Shown here: one piece after another, positions 47,228-59,452 of the stretch
Numbering within the stretch: position 1 is the stretch's first letter
Layout: the number at the start of each line of letters is the position of its first letter
From: Gymnopus androsaceus JB14
Lineage: Eukaryota; Basidiomycota; Agaricomycetes; Agaricales; Omphalotaceae
DNA length: 64,000 nucleotides
Reading direction: 5' to 3'
Assembly: GCA_009733575.1 (NCBI GenBank)
Contig: ML769403.1
Coordinates: 186,001 to 250,000, forward strand
Notes under the pieces: generated by a model
Told to the model about the DNA's origin: nothing
Seen by the model: only the letters and a program-made list of their open reading frames with translations
The model's database searches: none
Translations under genes and position numbers: made by a program

Positions 47228-47955
47228 ATGCTTTCGCTAGATCCAACAACTATCTCTGGCAATGCATCCGATGACATTAAGAGATTTCTAGCAGATCCAC
47301 AGACTTTGTTGAATACACTTATGGAGGGAGGGTGCAAAACAACTTTCGCCGAGAGCGTCGTCGAAAGAATAGTAGTCTCCGAAATCTCGGTGGTTCAGAA
47401 TGCGACAGAACCGTCAACACAGGAAGCCAGAGTAGTGTGCGGCATTCAAGTTGCTGATGGTGTGTTTTCACATAGAAACCTATGATACGACTGTCGCTCG
47501 TAACGCGCTTTCCTTCAGATATGGTCAATCGCCTCGGGGGCTTGCATGGAGGGTGTTCATCTCTCCTCGTCGATCTGTGCTCAACGATGGCAATGGCAGC
47601 ACTACAAATGCATCTTAGCGGGAGTCCTACGATGGCAGTCTCTCAGGCTATGCATTTAATTTTTCATGCTCCCGCTGCATTGTGAGTCAGCTTGCACTCT
47701 CTACGAAATCTACCGACTCCATTCTTTCTTAGAGGGGAAGACTTGCAAATCATTAACACTAGCATCTCGGTGGGAGAAAGAATGGAATCGGGAAAGACGG
47801 AGGTTCGCTTATACTTAAACTCTCGCCTACGCGTGCTCACTCATTTGCTTTAGATATGGAGCACTACACGTCGACGTCTGCTTGTGACCGGTATTCATAT
47901 GAAAATGACGCCAACTCTCAAGCATAAACCCACCTTTTCAGATTCAAAGCTGTAA
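47228..47955 (+). CDS. hotdog-fold thioesterase (PaaI/ACOT13-like), copy 2
   Basis: Tandem paralogue 1185 bp downstream, with the same four exons and splice sites. Start MLSLDPTTISGNASDDIKRF; core NRLGGLHGGCSSLLVDLCST followed by MAMAALQMHLSG; QAMHLIFHAPAAL-GEDLQIINTSISVGER; IWSTTRRRLLVTGIHMKM; ends DSKL at 47955. All catalytic residues visible in copy 1 are kept, and the frame is complete. Substitutions are spread evenly, mostly outside the HGG turn, so both copies look under constraint. The substrate is unknown. Confidence 0.85.
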
Positions 47956-48197
47956 CTTAAATAGTGCTCAACACATCATGATGAAGCGTGCTTGTTCTTC
48001 CTCATTCCACCTTGGACCTTGGGTATGCTGTGATCTGGCAATTAATCGGGAGCTTAATGTTCTCAGAAGGTATGGTCATTTCTACGTCACAGATCAAACA
48101 TAGATTATGCATATGGTATACTGTTACAGATTGAATACAGGCATACATAACTATCGAACTATCGAAGGCATAATGATATGTGACCCGGTCGCGGTCT

Positions 48198-49751
48198 TCA
48201 AGAACATTCGCCAAAAGTCGGAAATTCGCTCTCCAAATTGAACGCATCCAAACAATCCATACGCAATAACTCCTGGTCCTGGCTGTACTCCTGCGAGAAA
48301 TTCTGGAAAGGAAAGCCATTGAGGTGGCTTCGGGAGATATTCCAAAAGCAGCGTCGTCGCCATAGTTGAAGATCCCTTGCTTGAGCTCGATGGGCGGAAT
48401 TTCATCGAGATTAAAGTCATTACCCATGAGCATACTCGGCTCCGTTTGCCATATCGCATTTGGGTTCCATGGATAGCTGGACCCCGCAATCGCGTCTGTT
48501 CCCATCTGGACGTTGAGATCAGATGGGACTTGTTGGTCAGGGTCACAGCTATCGGTGGGACTAAACTGCGCAAAATTCTTGTTGGCCGAGCACGAAGCTG
48601 GGTGTATAGGGACCTGAAGTCAGAGAAGAGGTCGCAGAAGAAAGTGACTGTCTCTGTGCCGGAAGATCAAAGAGATCTCGCATCAGGTCGGAGGACTAGT
48701 TAAAAGGGCGTCGTCAGCACAGAATTTCAAGTGTTATGGAGGATTGACTTTACCTGAAGCCCCGCTTCAAGACCCGCTTGCTGCATTGGGTCCGAAGAGC
48801 GATTACTAGGGAAGTAGTCAAAATTCGACATGATATTCTCCGCGGCGCCGGAATAAGCAGCTCGTCGGGTGATCATGGGTACAAGTGAGGGAGACGATGG
48901 ACACGATGGCCTGGCGAAAACTGTAGGTATGTGGATCGTGTGGTAGGACGGCGTAGGAGCAGAATTTGATCGACTTATTGGTCGAGGAGAGACCACGTAC
49001 GCTGTCTCCCCGTCAGCATCTGCGTCGTGCTGCGCGTTTCTGCCTCTGGAACGCTTGGTATACTTCTTATTCCTAGCCTTTCCAGCCTGATCCCGAACAC
49101 GCTGCGGTCGGTAAACGTAATCGGGATACATCTGCTGGTGCTCCTTCTTTTTCTCCTTCGCCAAGTCCTCCCAATACTGTCGATCTTTCGTGGATAAAGT
49201 CTTCCACTTGTGGCTGATGGTTTTCGACAGATCTGCCTGGCGCTGCTTTCTCGTAGGCCCTCCGGAAGCCGCTTCATCCTCTGCCCGCTGGCTGTCTTCA
49301 CAACATTTGCGTCGGAAGAGGATGAAAGCGTTCTCTGGCCGTTTGATATAGCCGTCGTCGCCCCTTTTCGGCCGACGCTCAGCGTCAAGGCTCTCCGACT
49401 TGCGGTTGTAAGATGGTGAAGATAATGATACAGAAGAATCGGGAGACAAAGTTCGTGATAATGGTGGGGGTGTTGGCAGACATGATGAGGCCGGAGATGC
49501 AAGTTCAAGAGAATTAAAATCGGGTTCGAAGGGTGAATTAGATGGTGTAGAGTAGGGACTGATATCAAGAGAATGGGAGACAGGAAATGTGAACGTTTTT
49601 GGCGTTGGGGCGATTATAGCCAACGAGGGTAGTGAAGGTTTGTCTGTCCTCACTTCCAGAGCTGCAGTGGTGGTTAGAATACAACAGGGGGAAAGGGAAA
49701 ATGCTACGCACTTTGTGTCTGAGTATTATCGCGAGTTCGTAGTGCAGGCAT
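48198..49751 (-). CDS. HMG-box (MATA-type) transcription factor
   Basis: Sequence-specific DNA-binding protein, nuclear. Start MPALRTRDNTQTQ (ATG at 49749-49751), intron, then a Pro/Ser-rich N-terminus (SPYSTPSNSPFEPD, LPTPPPLSRTLSPDSS). The HMG box runs from IKRPENAFILFRRKC through QRQADLSKTISHKWKTLS and YWEDLAKEKKKEHQQMYPDY to VYRPQR, followed by a basic stretch (KARNKKYTKRSRGRN). The C-terminal half is Ser/Pro/Asn-rich (WNPNAIWQTEPSMLMGND, LDEIPPIELKQGI) and ends QELLRMDCLDAFNLES, SEFPTFGECS at 48198. A T-run near 48572 and another site near 48315 shift the frame; both are one-base breaks. It is not adjacent to recognisable mating-type homeodomain or pheromone-receptor genes. Confidence 0.75.
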
Positions 49752-52561
49752 GATCGAGAGGTTATTGAAGAACGAAGAACAAGAGTGAACTTTTCAGAGG
49801 AGGTCGAGGGACATAAAACAATTAGAGCGTGGGCTATAGCAACTCCCTCGACGTCGGTAAGTAAGAGAACAATAACGTTCTCAAGCTTGACCACCTTTTC
49901 TTGTATCACTAGAACAAGAACAATTAGGGAGGTGGGGAGCTCAGAACGAAAAGACAATACGACGTCTGAATTTTATAGGATGAGCAACTGTCGCGGGCCC
50001 GTCAATTGGTCCGGACTCATTTATTCCCGCATGGTTCGTAGCTTTATCCTTTACTCATTGTCTTCCATAACAGGAAGGATCGAATTTGGCACGGGAAGAT
50101 TCAAACAAGATGTATTGTTATCGAGGTATCGTCCCTGATATGGAAGTATGCGATCATTTATAAGGGTCCTTGCCCATACGCGAGTCAGAGTTGGTCAGAA
50201 TCAGGCGTGGAACCTTCATATCTACATTGCATCGCGTTTTCCTGCGCTCAGTGCGTGTAACTAATATCTTAGATCATATGTATTGAAACTTCCTGATTGG
50301 GAACCTTCGATCCGACGCTTTGTTCAACTCCTTAATGTTTTTACAATTCTTGAATCTGTGGCGGTGTCAGTACTCAGAAAGCAATCGACTTGCTGCACAG
50401 AAATCTTTTACAAAGTTACTCAATCACTGAAAGTAGTCGAGGAGAAACGGTCGTCGGTGCTCGGCCATCGGTGATCACTGCAACCATCTGCTTTGTCCGA
50501 GGAACAACGTACGCCTTGTTATACTAGGCGAGGTAAGACATCTTCCGTTGGAATTTCAAAGATAGCCTGCCGCGCAGCTTGCTTTGTGGTAGAGTCTGGT
50601 GGATTTCGATAGTCATGATTGCAATACTTCAACCTCTCACCGTTTCTTTCTGCTAGCGATGACGTTGAATATAGCTCGAAATTCCTCGATTCTAGCAATC
50701 TTTAGGCTTGCGTAAATGCATCTTGCAAAGTCGAGTCAGAAATAATGTGAGAGATTCCGATGACGATAAGATGGACCGATGGCCCATCAATGATTCCCGC
50801 CCTCTAGATCCGATCTCAGTATGTATTAATACGGATGTCGCGTACCTGTACGCCTACATACGCGTCAAAGTTTAACTTGCTTTGTGGGTCCTTTTGACGA
50901 TCCTCAGCACCAGGAGATGAAAGTTCTTTGCATTGAATGCAGGAGGGGGAAGAGCTGAGAACTACGACGCGTCGAAAAAAAAATCAGACTCGGTGCCAGT
51001 TCATGCGGCGCAGATGACTACCTTACTGAGGAGGGCAATCCAGACGCCATCCATCGAGAAGCAGAATAAAATCATCAAATCATTTGACCAACTTACCGGT
51101 ACATCCCACAGAAAACACAGTAGTCTATAGCCTCGAATCTCGATCCCAAACCATAACCGGCAGACAATGAAGGATTTTTAGATTGGACGCACATCCGCAC
51201 AATTGAAGTTTCCGTAAAAGCGAGGTTTCGTGAGACGAAGATGGCAAGTCAAAGAGTATGAAGCAGTGGGAACAATGGGGGGCAGATGGGCAGGGGTAAG
51301 AAAGGGACGAAAGAAGTTGACCGCACGGGTTATGTAGTAGATTTAGATATATTGGAAACCGCGGAGTTTTTTCGTGAACTTGATATAGCTGTAACCCTGG
51401 CCTATCAAGGTTCAATAGGATACACGGTCAACGCGTGTGCAAGAAAGATGAGTCACGGTGAGCGAAATTGGAGTCAGGACTCACGTACCCACGCGTAAAT
51501 CACGAGAATTAGGTGGCGCAGGGTGGCGCGAATGGAGATGCAAAGTACTGAATTTTTTTTGCTCGCGCTCGGGATATTTGTATCGTGGGTGTAGGAAAAA
51601 GAAATGCCCGAAATGCCAGCGGGATACCATGTCACCGATCTGTACGTAGTTTTCGCGGACGGAGGGCCATGGTGCGAAATATATACTGTAATGGGAGACA
51701 ATGAGCAGACAATGGGTACTTAAGGGGTGCGATGTTATGAGGACACCCAGAGACTGAAAAGCTGGGGATTCTGCTGCCATGCTGCCTCTCAACCTTACTG
51801 GCAGAGAGCTTGAGGGAATATAACAATGGACTCTGTCAATTATCGTGCAAAAAGTTTGAATTAAAAGTAGTCTCCAATGCTGCATGGTCTCCTTCTCATT
51901 GACGTTCAGTATCGAAATGGTGCCACCGGTGACACATTGAAACAGTTGGCCCATTCGTCGTTGGTTCCCGCATCGAAGCATTAAATTCTACCACTGCCGA
52001 GAATACCACGAGCTGAAGCTAGCACAGGCCTTATTGTGTTCTAATATTGAGTATCGACTCGAATAGAGTCAGCGCGCCCAAAACAGGTAAATAAGTAACA
52101 TGGTTGGCAGTGATTGAACCAGGACTCAGGTGAGCCCGGGTGAAATCGGAAGAGCCAAGTGACAAGGGATGAAACCAGAGGCCGTGGCTATTAATCCATA
52201 GGGGGCCTAAAAAAAAATTGGATGAGTTCTGGTCCCTGCAATGGCTGCGATGATCGATTTGGAGTTCAAGAAGGACCAAAATCAGGGCCGGCCAAAGCGA
52301 AAATTATTGAGCGCCTAGTTGGCGCTTAGTGCTATAAGAACGATTGAATCCCTTAACGAGGTTTGTTACTTTACCAGACACCTATTAAAGGGATTTATTG
52401 CCGTTGAGCCAGCCATTCCACAGTAGTGCAAGGTACTGTGAATCCAGCAGACGTACAAAGCCAGCTTGCTGGACGGCTTTTATAAGTTATTCAGTATGTA
52501 CTAGAAAAGATCTTCTACAATATACAGTACAGTGTACAAAATACAATTATCCATCATCGTA
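49752..52561. other. gene-poor 2.8 kb interval
   Basis: Open frames up to 166 codons (51481-51981 minus) exist, but none shows a known motif or a splice-consistent gene. A perfect inverted pair AGCGCCTAGTTGGCGCT lies at about 52310-52326. Last bases form the 3' flank of the RING gene. Confidence 0.45.
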
Positions 52562-54403
52562 TCACCAAATTTCTGAATCCGTCGTTCCGTATTCAGTCAC
52601 TCGATCAGCTCTAACAAGAACGTGTACATCCATAAAACCACTCGGCCTCTCGTGTACCGAAAAGCGATGACGATTGTGCCTATACTCCTCTAACGTGTGA
52701 GTTACGAAGAGTCTCGCACCAGCTTCCGACAAAACGTCGTCCTCATTGTGTATATTCCACCCAACGAACAGTCGATGCATGCGACCAGTACTGCCATATG
52801 GAAGAACCCCAACGTCTTCGGGATCCAGTGAGTTGAGATGTAAGATTAGACCATTGTTGTGGGAATACCGGATTCGGTAGGTCGTTGATAACCAGGGTGG
52901 GCAGCCACGTCGTAATAGGTGTGGTTGGTTCACAGAGCCTTCCGGAGTGTTGTACAAGGGTGGCTCCCACTGGGGCACAACGTAAGGAATATCGTCACCG
53001 TCGTCAGAATAGTCGTCTTCCTCCTCTTCGTCTGCTGGATCTTCTTCGCCGCTCTCCATCTCTGCCTCCTCCTCGTCTCCAATGACACTAGCCTCCTCCT
53101 CTTCCTCCAATTCCATGCGTTCACCATTGCTGTCATAATAACTCTCCTCTTCCAGTATATCCATCTCTGAATCAGAGTCGTAGAGAACACCAAAACCCAT
53201 CACCTCGCCCTCATCCTCAGCATCAGCCTCTTCAAGTTCGCTGTCATTTGGGAAAATGCCCTCCCACGGATCTTCAGAAATGTAGGGGCTGCTGCTGCGA
53301 TGAGTCAAAGTGGCACCGGCAACATCTCCAGACGCTTTAGCCTTTTGTAAAGTGTCTACAATATCTCTGACGAGGAAGGCTGGAAGAGGTCGATTTTTTA
53401 TGGCAGCGCGACAAGCAGGGCAGTGTTTAGGTCTGAATTTGATGTATTCAGGATCCTCCGTGTCCAAATCCATATCCTCTTCGGTCGGGGGCGCTTTGCG
53501 AAACCAGTCTTGCAAATCCCGTAGACAAAATGTGTGACCACAAGGGGATAATCTAGAGGAATGTTACTATTAGCATCGAGAGGTAAGATATACAAAGACG
53601 ATACGCACGAGAAAGGCTTGCTCAAAAGGTCCATGCAAATGTGACATGTAAGCGATGTTTCAATGGTCTTCAACAGCTCTTCTTTGCGAGAATGCTTCGA
53701 TTTCAAGAGTTGATTCTGGGCTTCCTGCTCATCCCTCGTCTAAAATACACACACTTGGTAAATTCATGAAGAAATGAAGGCAGCGGGAGGCTTACCGCTT
53801 TACCACTTATTACCTCGGCCTTTAACTCTTCGATTTTCTAGATATTCGAAAATCAATACAAAGACATATACACAAGAATCAACCACATACCTTTGCATGC
53901 TTCTTCACAGCCTTTCTCTGTTCACTCAAACTACTCTTCAGCAATTCGTTCTCCTTCTTCAATCGCTCAAACTCTGCAGCTGCCAGTGGCCCCGCAAAAG
54001 ACATTTCCGCGGATCCTGATTGGCGGTCCTTCCCTCTGTCCTTCTTAGGCAACGGGGGAGCCGGAGCAGCAGGCGTAGATGGTCTGCTACTCTTCTGCGT
54101 AGGCGGGCTATACTTCACGCGTTGGCCCGCATCGGAAAGTATATCGATATCGTTAGAAGAAGTACTCTGTCTAACGCTGCCAGAATTATTACTGCTTTTC
54201 GAGCTGCGATTTCCGACAGAGAGCTTCGCCATGGACATTGAAGCGCCGAAAGGATCATTTCTGACAGCAGCTCGAGACGGAGAACGAGATTTGCTTCGTC
54301 TGGCGACTACATCGGATGAGCCTTCCTCTCGGCGGGCTGGGTTGTTATTTCTGGAACGAATTCGATTAGGATTGGGTCTCGTTCGACGAGAAAAGGTGTC
54401 CAT
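52562..54403 (-). CDS. RING-finger E3 ubiquitin ligase
   Basis: Start MDTFSRRTRPNPNRIRSRNN (54401-54403; an in-frame Met at 54448 exists). The N-terminus is basic and Ser-rich, then a coiled coil (EFERLKKENELLKSSLSEQR, KKHAK, KIEELKAE). The C3HC4 RING follows: TCHICMDLLSKPFS, LSPCGHTFCLRDLQDWF (joined by an intron), CPACRAAI. The C-terminal half is strongly acidic (DEEEEDDYSDDGDDIPYVVP) and ends in a globular part, RIRYSHNNGLILHLN to TEYGTTDSEIW. No frame break was seen. It is divergent from ARG1 with only 166 bp between starts. Predicted to transfer ubiquitin from an E2; the target is unknown. Confidence 0.85.
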
Positions 54404-54569
54404 GATGGAGGATGTAGAACAAGGGGCGATGATGATGGCCACAAGCACACCAATGATAAGATAGGCTGTGAGCGCTAAAAGTATATCCGAGTCAGATCAA
54501 ACGCGAGAATTTTTTAACCTTCTCATTTCAGTACCACCATCTTCCCTATCCAAAACACGTTCGATCGAA
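54404..54569. promoter_or_regulatory. bidirectional promoter RING / ARG1
   Basis: 166 bp between the two start codons. No clear TATA box was seen. Confidence 0.5.
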
Positions 54570-56274
54570 ATGCCCGCAAACTCTGGACGTGTTCTTCTGG
54601 CTTATTCTGGAGGATTAGGTGCGTTCTCAAAGATATCCATATGATCTGATCTGATTCTCCAAATCCACGCAGATACTTCCTGCATTCTTGCTTGGTTAAT
54701 TGAAGAAGGATATGAAGTATATGCCTTCATGGCGGATGTTGGTCAGGAAGAGGTCAAAATCTCTACCTGAAGCACCTGAATATTCTGCTCACCGATATGT
54801 ATCAGGACTTTGCCGCCGCCGAAAAAAAGGCTCTCAAAGTAGGAGCCAAGAAGTTCTTCCTCGAGGTATGTATTTATCCTATATCGAAGAGATCATGATT
54901 GGAACATGTACGACAGGACATGAAACGCGAATTCGTGAACGAACTTATCTATCCCGCCGTCCAGGCCAACTGCATCTACGAGGTGCATTATCTGTTGTTA
55001 CGATCTCGGTAAAAAAAAATAACCTATGAACCTTTCTAGAATGTGTATCTTCTCGGTACATCTCTCGCTCGTCCCGTTATCGCTCGTGGTATGATCTCTG
55101 TCGCTGACCGGGAAGGATGCGAGTAGGTACTCAATCTTTGATATTCATGCGTAATTCTTATGTTCTTTAGCTTCGTATCCCATGGATGCACTGGTAAAGG
55201 AAACGACCAAGTCCGTTTCGAACTTGCTTTCTACGGCTTGAAGCCCGACATCAAAGTCATCGCTCCCTGGCGAATTCCTGGTACGCGATCACTGCCAAAT
55301 TCACTAAATCTCCCACTCATATCCTCTCCCAGAATTCTACCATCGATTCGCAGGACGAAAAGATCTACTTGCCTACGCCGCCGAGAAATCTATCCCCGTT
55401 ACCCAAACTACCGCAAAACCATGGTCAACAGACGAAAACCTCTTCCACATCTCCTACGAAGCTGGTATCCTCGAAGATCCCAACACCACTCCTCCTGCTG
55501 ACATGTGGAAACTCACTACCTCCCCCGAAAATGCCCCTCAAACACCGAGACCATCACCATCGAATTCAAGGCCGGTCTTCCTATCAAGGTCGTCGTTCCC
55601 GAATCCTCCAAAACTCACACCGACTCGGTTGACATCTTCCTCGCACTAAACGCCCTAGGAAGGAAACACGGCATCGGTCGTATCGATATTGTCGAGAACC
55701 GTTTCATCGGCGTGAAATCTCGAGGATGCTACGAGTCTCCGGGTGCTACCATTTTGCGTGCAGCTCACATCGATCTGGAGGGTCTCACCCTCGACAGAAA
55801 CGTTCGCGCTCTCCGCGACCAGTTTGTCTCAATCGAGTTTAGCAGGATTCTATATAATGGTCATTTCTTCACTCCTGAGAGGGAGTTTATCACTGCTGCT
55901 ATTCCTGCTAGTCAGCGGACTGTGAACGGTGTCGTGAAGCTCAAGCTTTACAAGGGGAATGTTATCGTTGAAGGACGCGAGAGCTCAGAAGTGGGTTCAT
56001 CTATCTGTTACGCTGGCGTTTTACTTGAGGCTGATTATCTTTCCAGGGTCTTTACGACGAGCAGCAAGCATCAATGGACGAGCTCGGTGGCTTCGAGCCT
56101 TCTGATACCACTGGATTCATTGCTATCGAATCCATCCGAATTAAAAAGTGAGTTTTGACCGTTTCATATTAGAGTACCTTACTCATTTGTCCTATCTTCA
56201 GATGGGCCCAAGCCAACATTGCCAAGGGTCAGGCAGGCGTCACTCCCAAAGATGTTTATGGAAGCCGAGTGTAG
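54570..56274 (+). CDS. ARG1: argininosuccinate synthase
   Basis: ATP-dependent condensation of citrulline and aspartate to argininosuccinate, in cytosolic arginine biosynthesis. Start [25 protein letters not shown] contains the PP-loop SGGLDTS. It continues [148 protein letters not shown] and the C-terminus GSRV (stop 56272-56274). About eight short introns fit GT-AG rules. One base is missing near 55546 (CCG where CCCG is expected before [12 protein letters not shown]), shifting the frame in an otherwise full-length, highly conserved enzyme, which looks like an assembly error. Confidence 0.92.
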
Positions 56275-56782
56275 ACGGAGTACTTGGCATACGTTACGAT
56301 TACCCTGTATTCTGCCTGTTTTGATTGATCGATGATACTAAGGTCTTGAAACGAACTAGGATGTAATAATTAGTCAGTCTCAAAGTTTTTGGTCCGTCTC
56401 AAAATGCAAAAGGAAAATCAAAAATCAACCGAGGCTAGAAGGTATGGAGAGCCTTCCCGACAAGCAAGCATAAGGCTCGGTGTCTCAACCAAAATATTTC
56501 GAGACACGCAGCTAATAAGCTCTAGTGCTGTAAAGATTATTTATTCACGGCCACATCAACCTCGTTTTACCCATAACGTCCACCCGTGGCATGAGGTTAG
56601 ACGGAGGACTCTTCAGACAAGCTCGTACAATCCAACTGTTCACTGTAGCTATAGTATCAGCATGTAGTGTATAACTATACCGTCCTTACTACTCATATCA
56701 AGATATGTATCACTTGTATTTTCGACACTATGCGTACACAGATGTTCACGAATGCTATCCGTCTCAAAGATGAAGAGATGAT
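56275..56782. other. convergent intergenic region
   Basis: 3' flanks of ARG1 (plus) and sedolisin copy 1 (minus). No gene. Confidence 0.5.
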
Positions 56783-59452
56783 TTATAGTCCGGTAACTTG
56801 CTCTATCCCAGCATCTCTCAGAGATGGAACAATGGCCTGCAGCGCGACAAAGTTCGGGGTTCCAAGACCAGTGACCGGATCCCATCCCTCCAAAGCAGTG
56901 AACCCGTTCGTTCCACATCCAGGATTCTTAAATACTGATTAGCAATTATAGAGAGAATGGAAGAGAACGTGGACGTACATCACCAGACGTAATGTCATTA
57001 AGCGCACTGGGGTTTGCGTACAATAATGGGTTGAGGAATCCAAGTTTCTTTCCAGTTGTAGCGAGAGCAAAGTCATTGAGGAGGGCGATGACTCCTGAGA
57101 AGGTCGGGGCAGCGCAAGAAGTTCCATCTACAGACTCAACGCTTCCACCGACAACAACTTGGAATCCTTGACCCTGCGCTGCAACATCGGGATATCTGAA
57201 TAGAGTGTTAGATATGAGGTCAGAATAAAGATAATTACACTGGCAGCATTGGGAGCTGGGATTCAGGTGCCTTCATATCACCTTGAAACTGCACTCAGCG
57301 AAGGGCAATTGGAAATTGAGTGCCGTTGATTTTGGACTGCACTTCAAAGGGACGAGGCACCAAGGCTCTCGTATGAATTTCCAGTTGCCCTTCAAGGAAG
57401 CGCTTCAAGATCAAATCAAAGCACCTAGATGTTAGATGCCATAGCCAATGCCCCCAGTGTAAAGCGAAGGATGAAGACGTACGCTCTCCCAGATTTGTTA
57501 AAGAGGGTTGAATCCGCGCTGCCGAATTCGGCGAGGTAGGCCTCGACAGCAGCTGTTTGGTAACTGGGTTGGCCAAAGTAGTTTGAGAATCCGCCTCCCG
57601 AGCCAAACTGATTGACGGCTACTTCAGGGGCGATACCTTGAAAACGAGTTAACACTCCTCTAGAAAAAGTTTGTTTAAGAAATACATACTTGTGGTGGCA
57701 CCAACTGCAGTGACCCAAGGACCTATGAATTTCAATCAGCATTTGATAAGTAGGGAAGGTGGAATTAGGAGCAGGGCACTCACAGCTGCAGACAGAAGGA
57801 AACAGTCATGCGATAAGGTATTAGGACATAAAAGTTAGGTAGAGAGCAACGTACCCAGCAGGGAATGCGGGCTGGAATTGAACTTTTTTCGGGTGAGGTG
57901 TTTGTTTCACAGCTACCACCACCAACACTAGATTCGAAATGGTGAATAAATGGCATGCATAGAGTAAAAAAGAGAAACCAACCCAGAATCTCCAGAACTG
58001 AACATGACACTTGCACCTCTGGCACCAAGGGTACCAAATAGGTTACAAACTTCCGTTGCGATAGTCGAGAGGGACCGTCTGCTCATCATCTCCGTACGAT
58101 GTACTGAATGTGTTTGGTAGCTCAGCGTCGGCAACAGTACTAGCAGAATGGTCAGTAAACGTGAACGGCGAATTTCCCACAGTAATGCACGCGTTCTCGA
58201 CACGTCCCGTCTTTCGGAAAAATAACTCACGCAATGAAATCCAACCAATTTAGGTACGGTTCGTTAGTGTTGGTAGGAGTTGCTGAATCAGGGGTGAAAG
58301 GAGGAGAGCCTCCAGTACTAATAAATGCAGAATATTCAGTTTCGGAGTCGAAAGAAATGCACTGACACGGTAACGCACCTGTAGAAAGTGAGGTTAGTGG
58401 GGGATGAGATTGCCCGTAGCGTATTGCACATCCAGATTAGCTTCAACCCCCGGAAGAAGTTGCGTGTTTAGTCCGCCATTGATCTCTTGGAGCGTGAAGG
58501 TGGCATTGACAGCTGCTGGGCAGGTACTTTTTCGCGAAATCAGTTAAATCGGCTTGCACCTATGCAAACACATTCATCGAATTGTCAGTGCTTGTCAGGC
58601 TGCCCAAGGAAGATTAGAACTCACCGCAAATTGCTCAAGGTATCCGGTAATACCAATCTTGTTGGTCGCAGTCTCTGTCGGAGTGTAGCCACCTGTCTGC
58701 AAAGAAACATCAGAAACGGGAATATTACAGGAGCATTGGAACGTATCTTACATTGTAAAGGTCTTTGAGACACGTCGGAGTAATCGTTGTCTCGCAGCTG
58801 CTTGGCGGGGTGACATCGCTTGAAAGTTCACCCAAGCTCAAGCTAGGACGGCCAGGCTGCAAGAAGCTAGTCACCCGCATGCTACGGGTGGTGCCAAAGT
58901 ACGTGGTGGGTGAAACGAGGTTGATGTGGTCGTGAAGGTGGCGAGGAAGAGAGTACTCCAGGGTACGGACAATCTTCTCATCAGAACCTGCATGCACGAA
59001 TACATGGAATGTGGTGTTCAATAGAGTCTCAGCGAGGGAGACTGGGATGTTCACGACGATTGTTCGATCCGTGGTAGCAGTAGCGTCGTGCTCGACACCG
59101 TGCCAGTTCAACCACTCCTTGACCTCTTCCATCGTCTCGTCCGTAGGACGCATGAGCTCATCAACCTGCTCCTTGCTCAGATGGTTTCCGTAGCGTTCAT
59201 GGAAAGGGTCAGACGTCTCTTGAAGATGACCAATGAGTGTGTCAAAGTTGGATGGACGCAAACCAAAGCGCAAGTTGATAAAACTCTCCGGGGCCGGAGT
59301 AGAGTGGTAGGACCAAAACAGGGGAAGGAGAGGAAACATCCTTTCCCCACGAGTGCTTTGTGGAAAAGTCCACTGTAGAGCTCGGAACGAGATGAAGTGG
59401 GGCAACCCGCGGCAGCGGGCAGGGGATGAGAAAGGGCATGGAGGAGCGACAT
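56783..59452 (-). CDS. sedolisin / tripeptidyl-peptidase family S53, copy 1
   Basis: Secreted acidic serine peptidase. Prodomain: [56 protein letters not shown]. Catalytic part: Glu/Asp region EANLDVQ near 58415-58440, SSGDSG with the oxyanion Asp near 57980, [34 protein letters not shown] and nucleophile GTSCAAP near 57110. The final exon NPGCGTNGFTALEGWDPVTG, LGTPNFVALQAIVP (stop 56783-56785) carries the Ca-binding C-terminus. The N-terminus is disturbed: from the ATG at 59452, extra bases near 59370 and 59320 relative to copy 2 put the signal region out of frame with the prodomain. It otherwise retains the full catalytic set. About ten introns. Confidence 0.8.

Larger units (their letters stand above)
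45740..47955 (+). repeat. tandem duplication of thioesterase unit
   Basis: Units of about 1.19 kb including about 250 bp of upstream sequence and all introns. Confidence 0.75.

Noticed and set aside
48198..49751. HMG-box gene as a mating-type locus
   Set aside because: Basidiomycete mating loci carry homeodomain pairs or pheromone receptors, and none is nearby; MATA-type HMG boxes are common in many regulators.
51481..51981. 166-codon minus-strand frame as a gene
   Set aside because: Composition and lack of motifs or introns look like a chance frame; overlapping frames on the same strand are equally open.
52095..52145. T-arm-like sequence (TGATTGAACCAGGAC) suggesting a tRNA on the minus strand
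   Set aside because: No matching acceptor stem, D-arm or anticodon arm could be laid out around it; it could equally be a chance match or a decayed primer-binding site.
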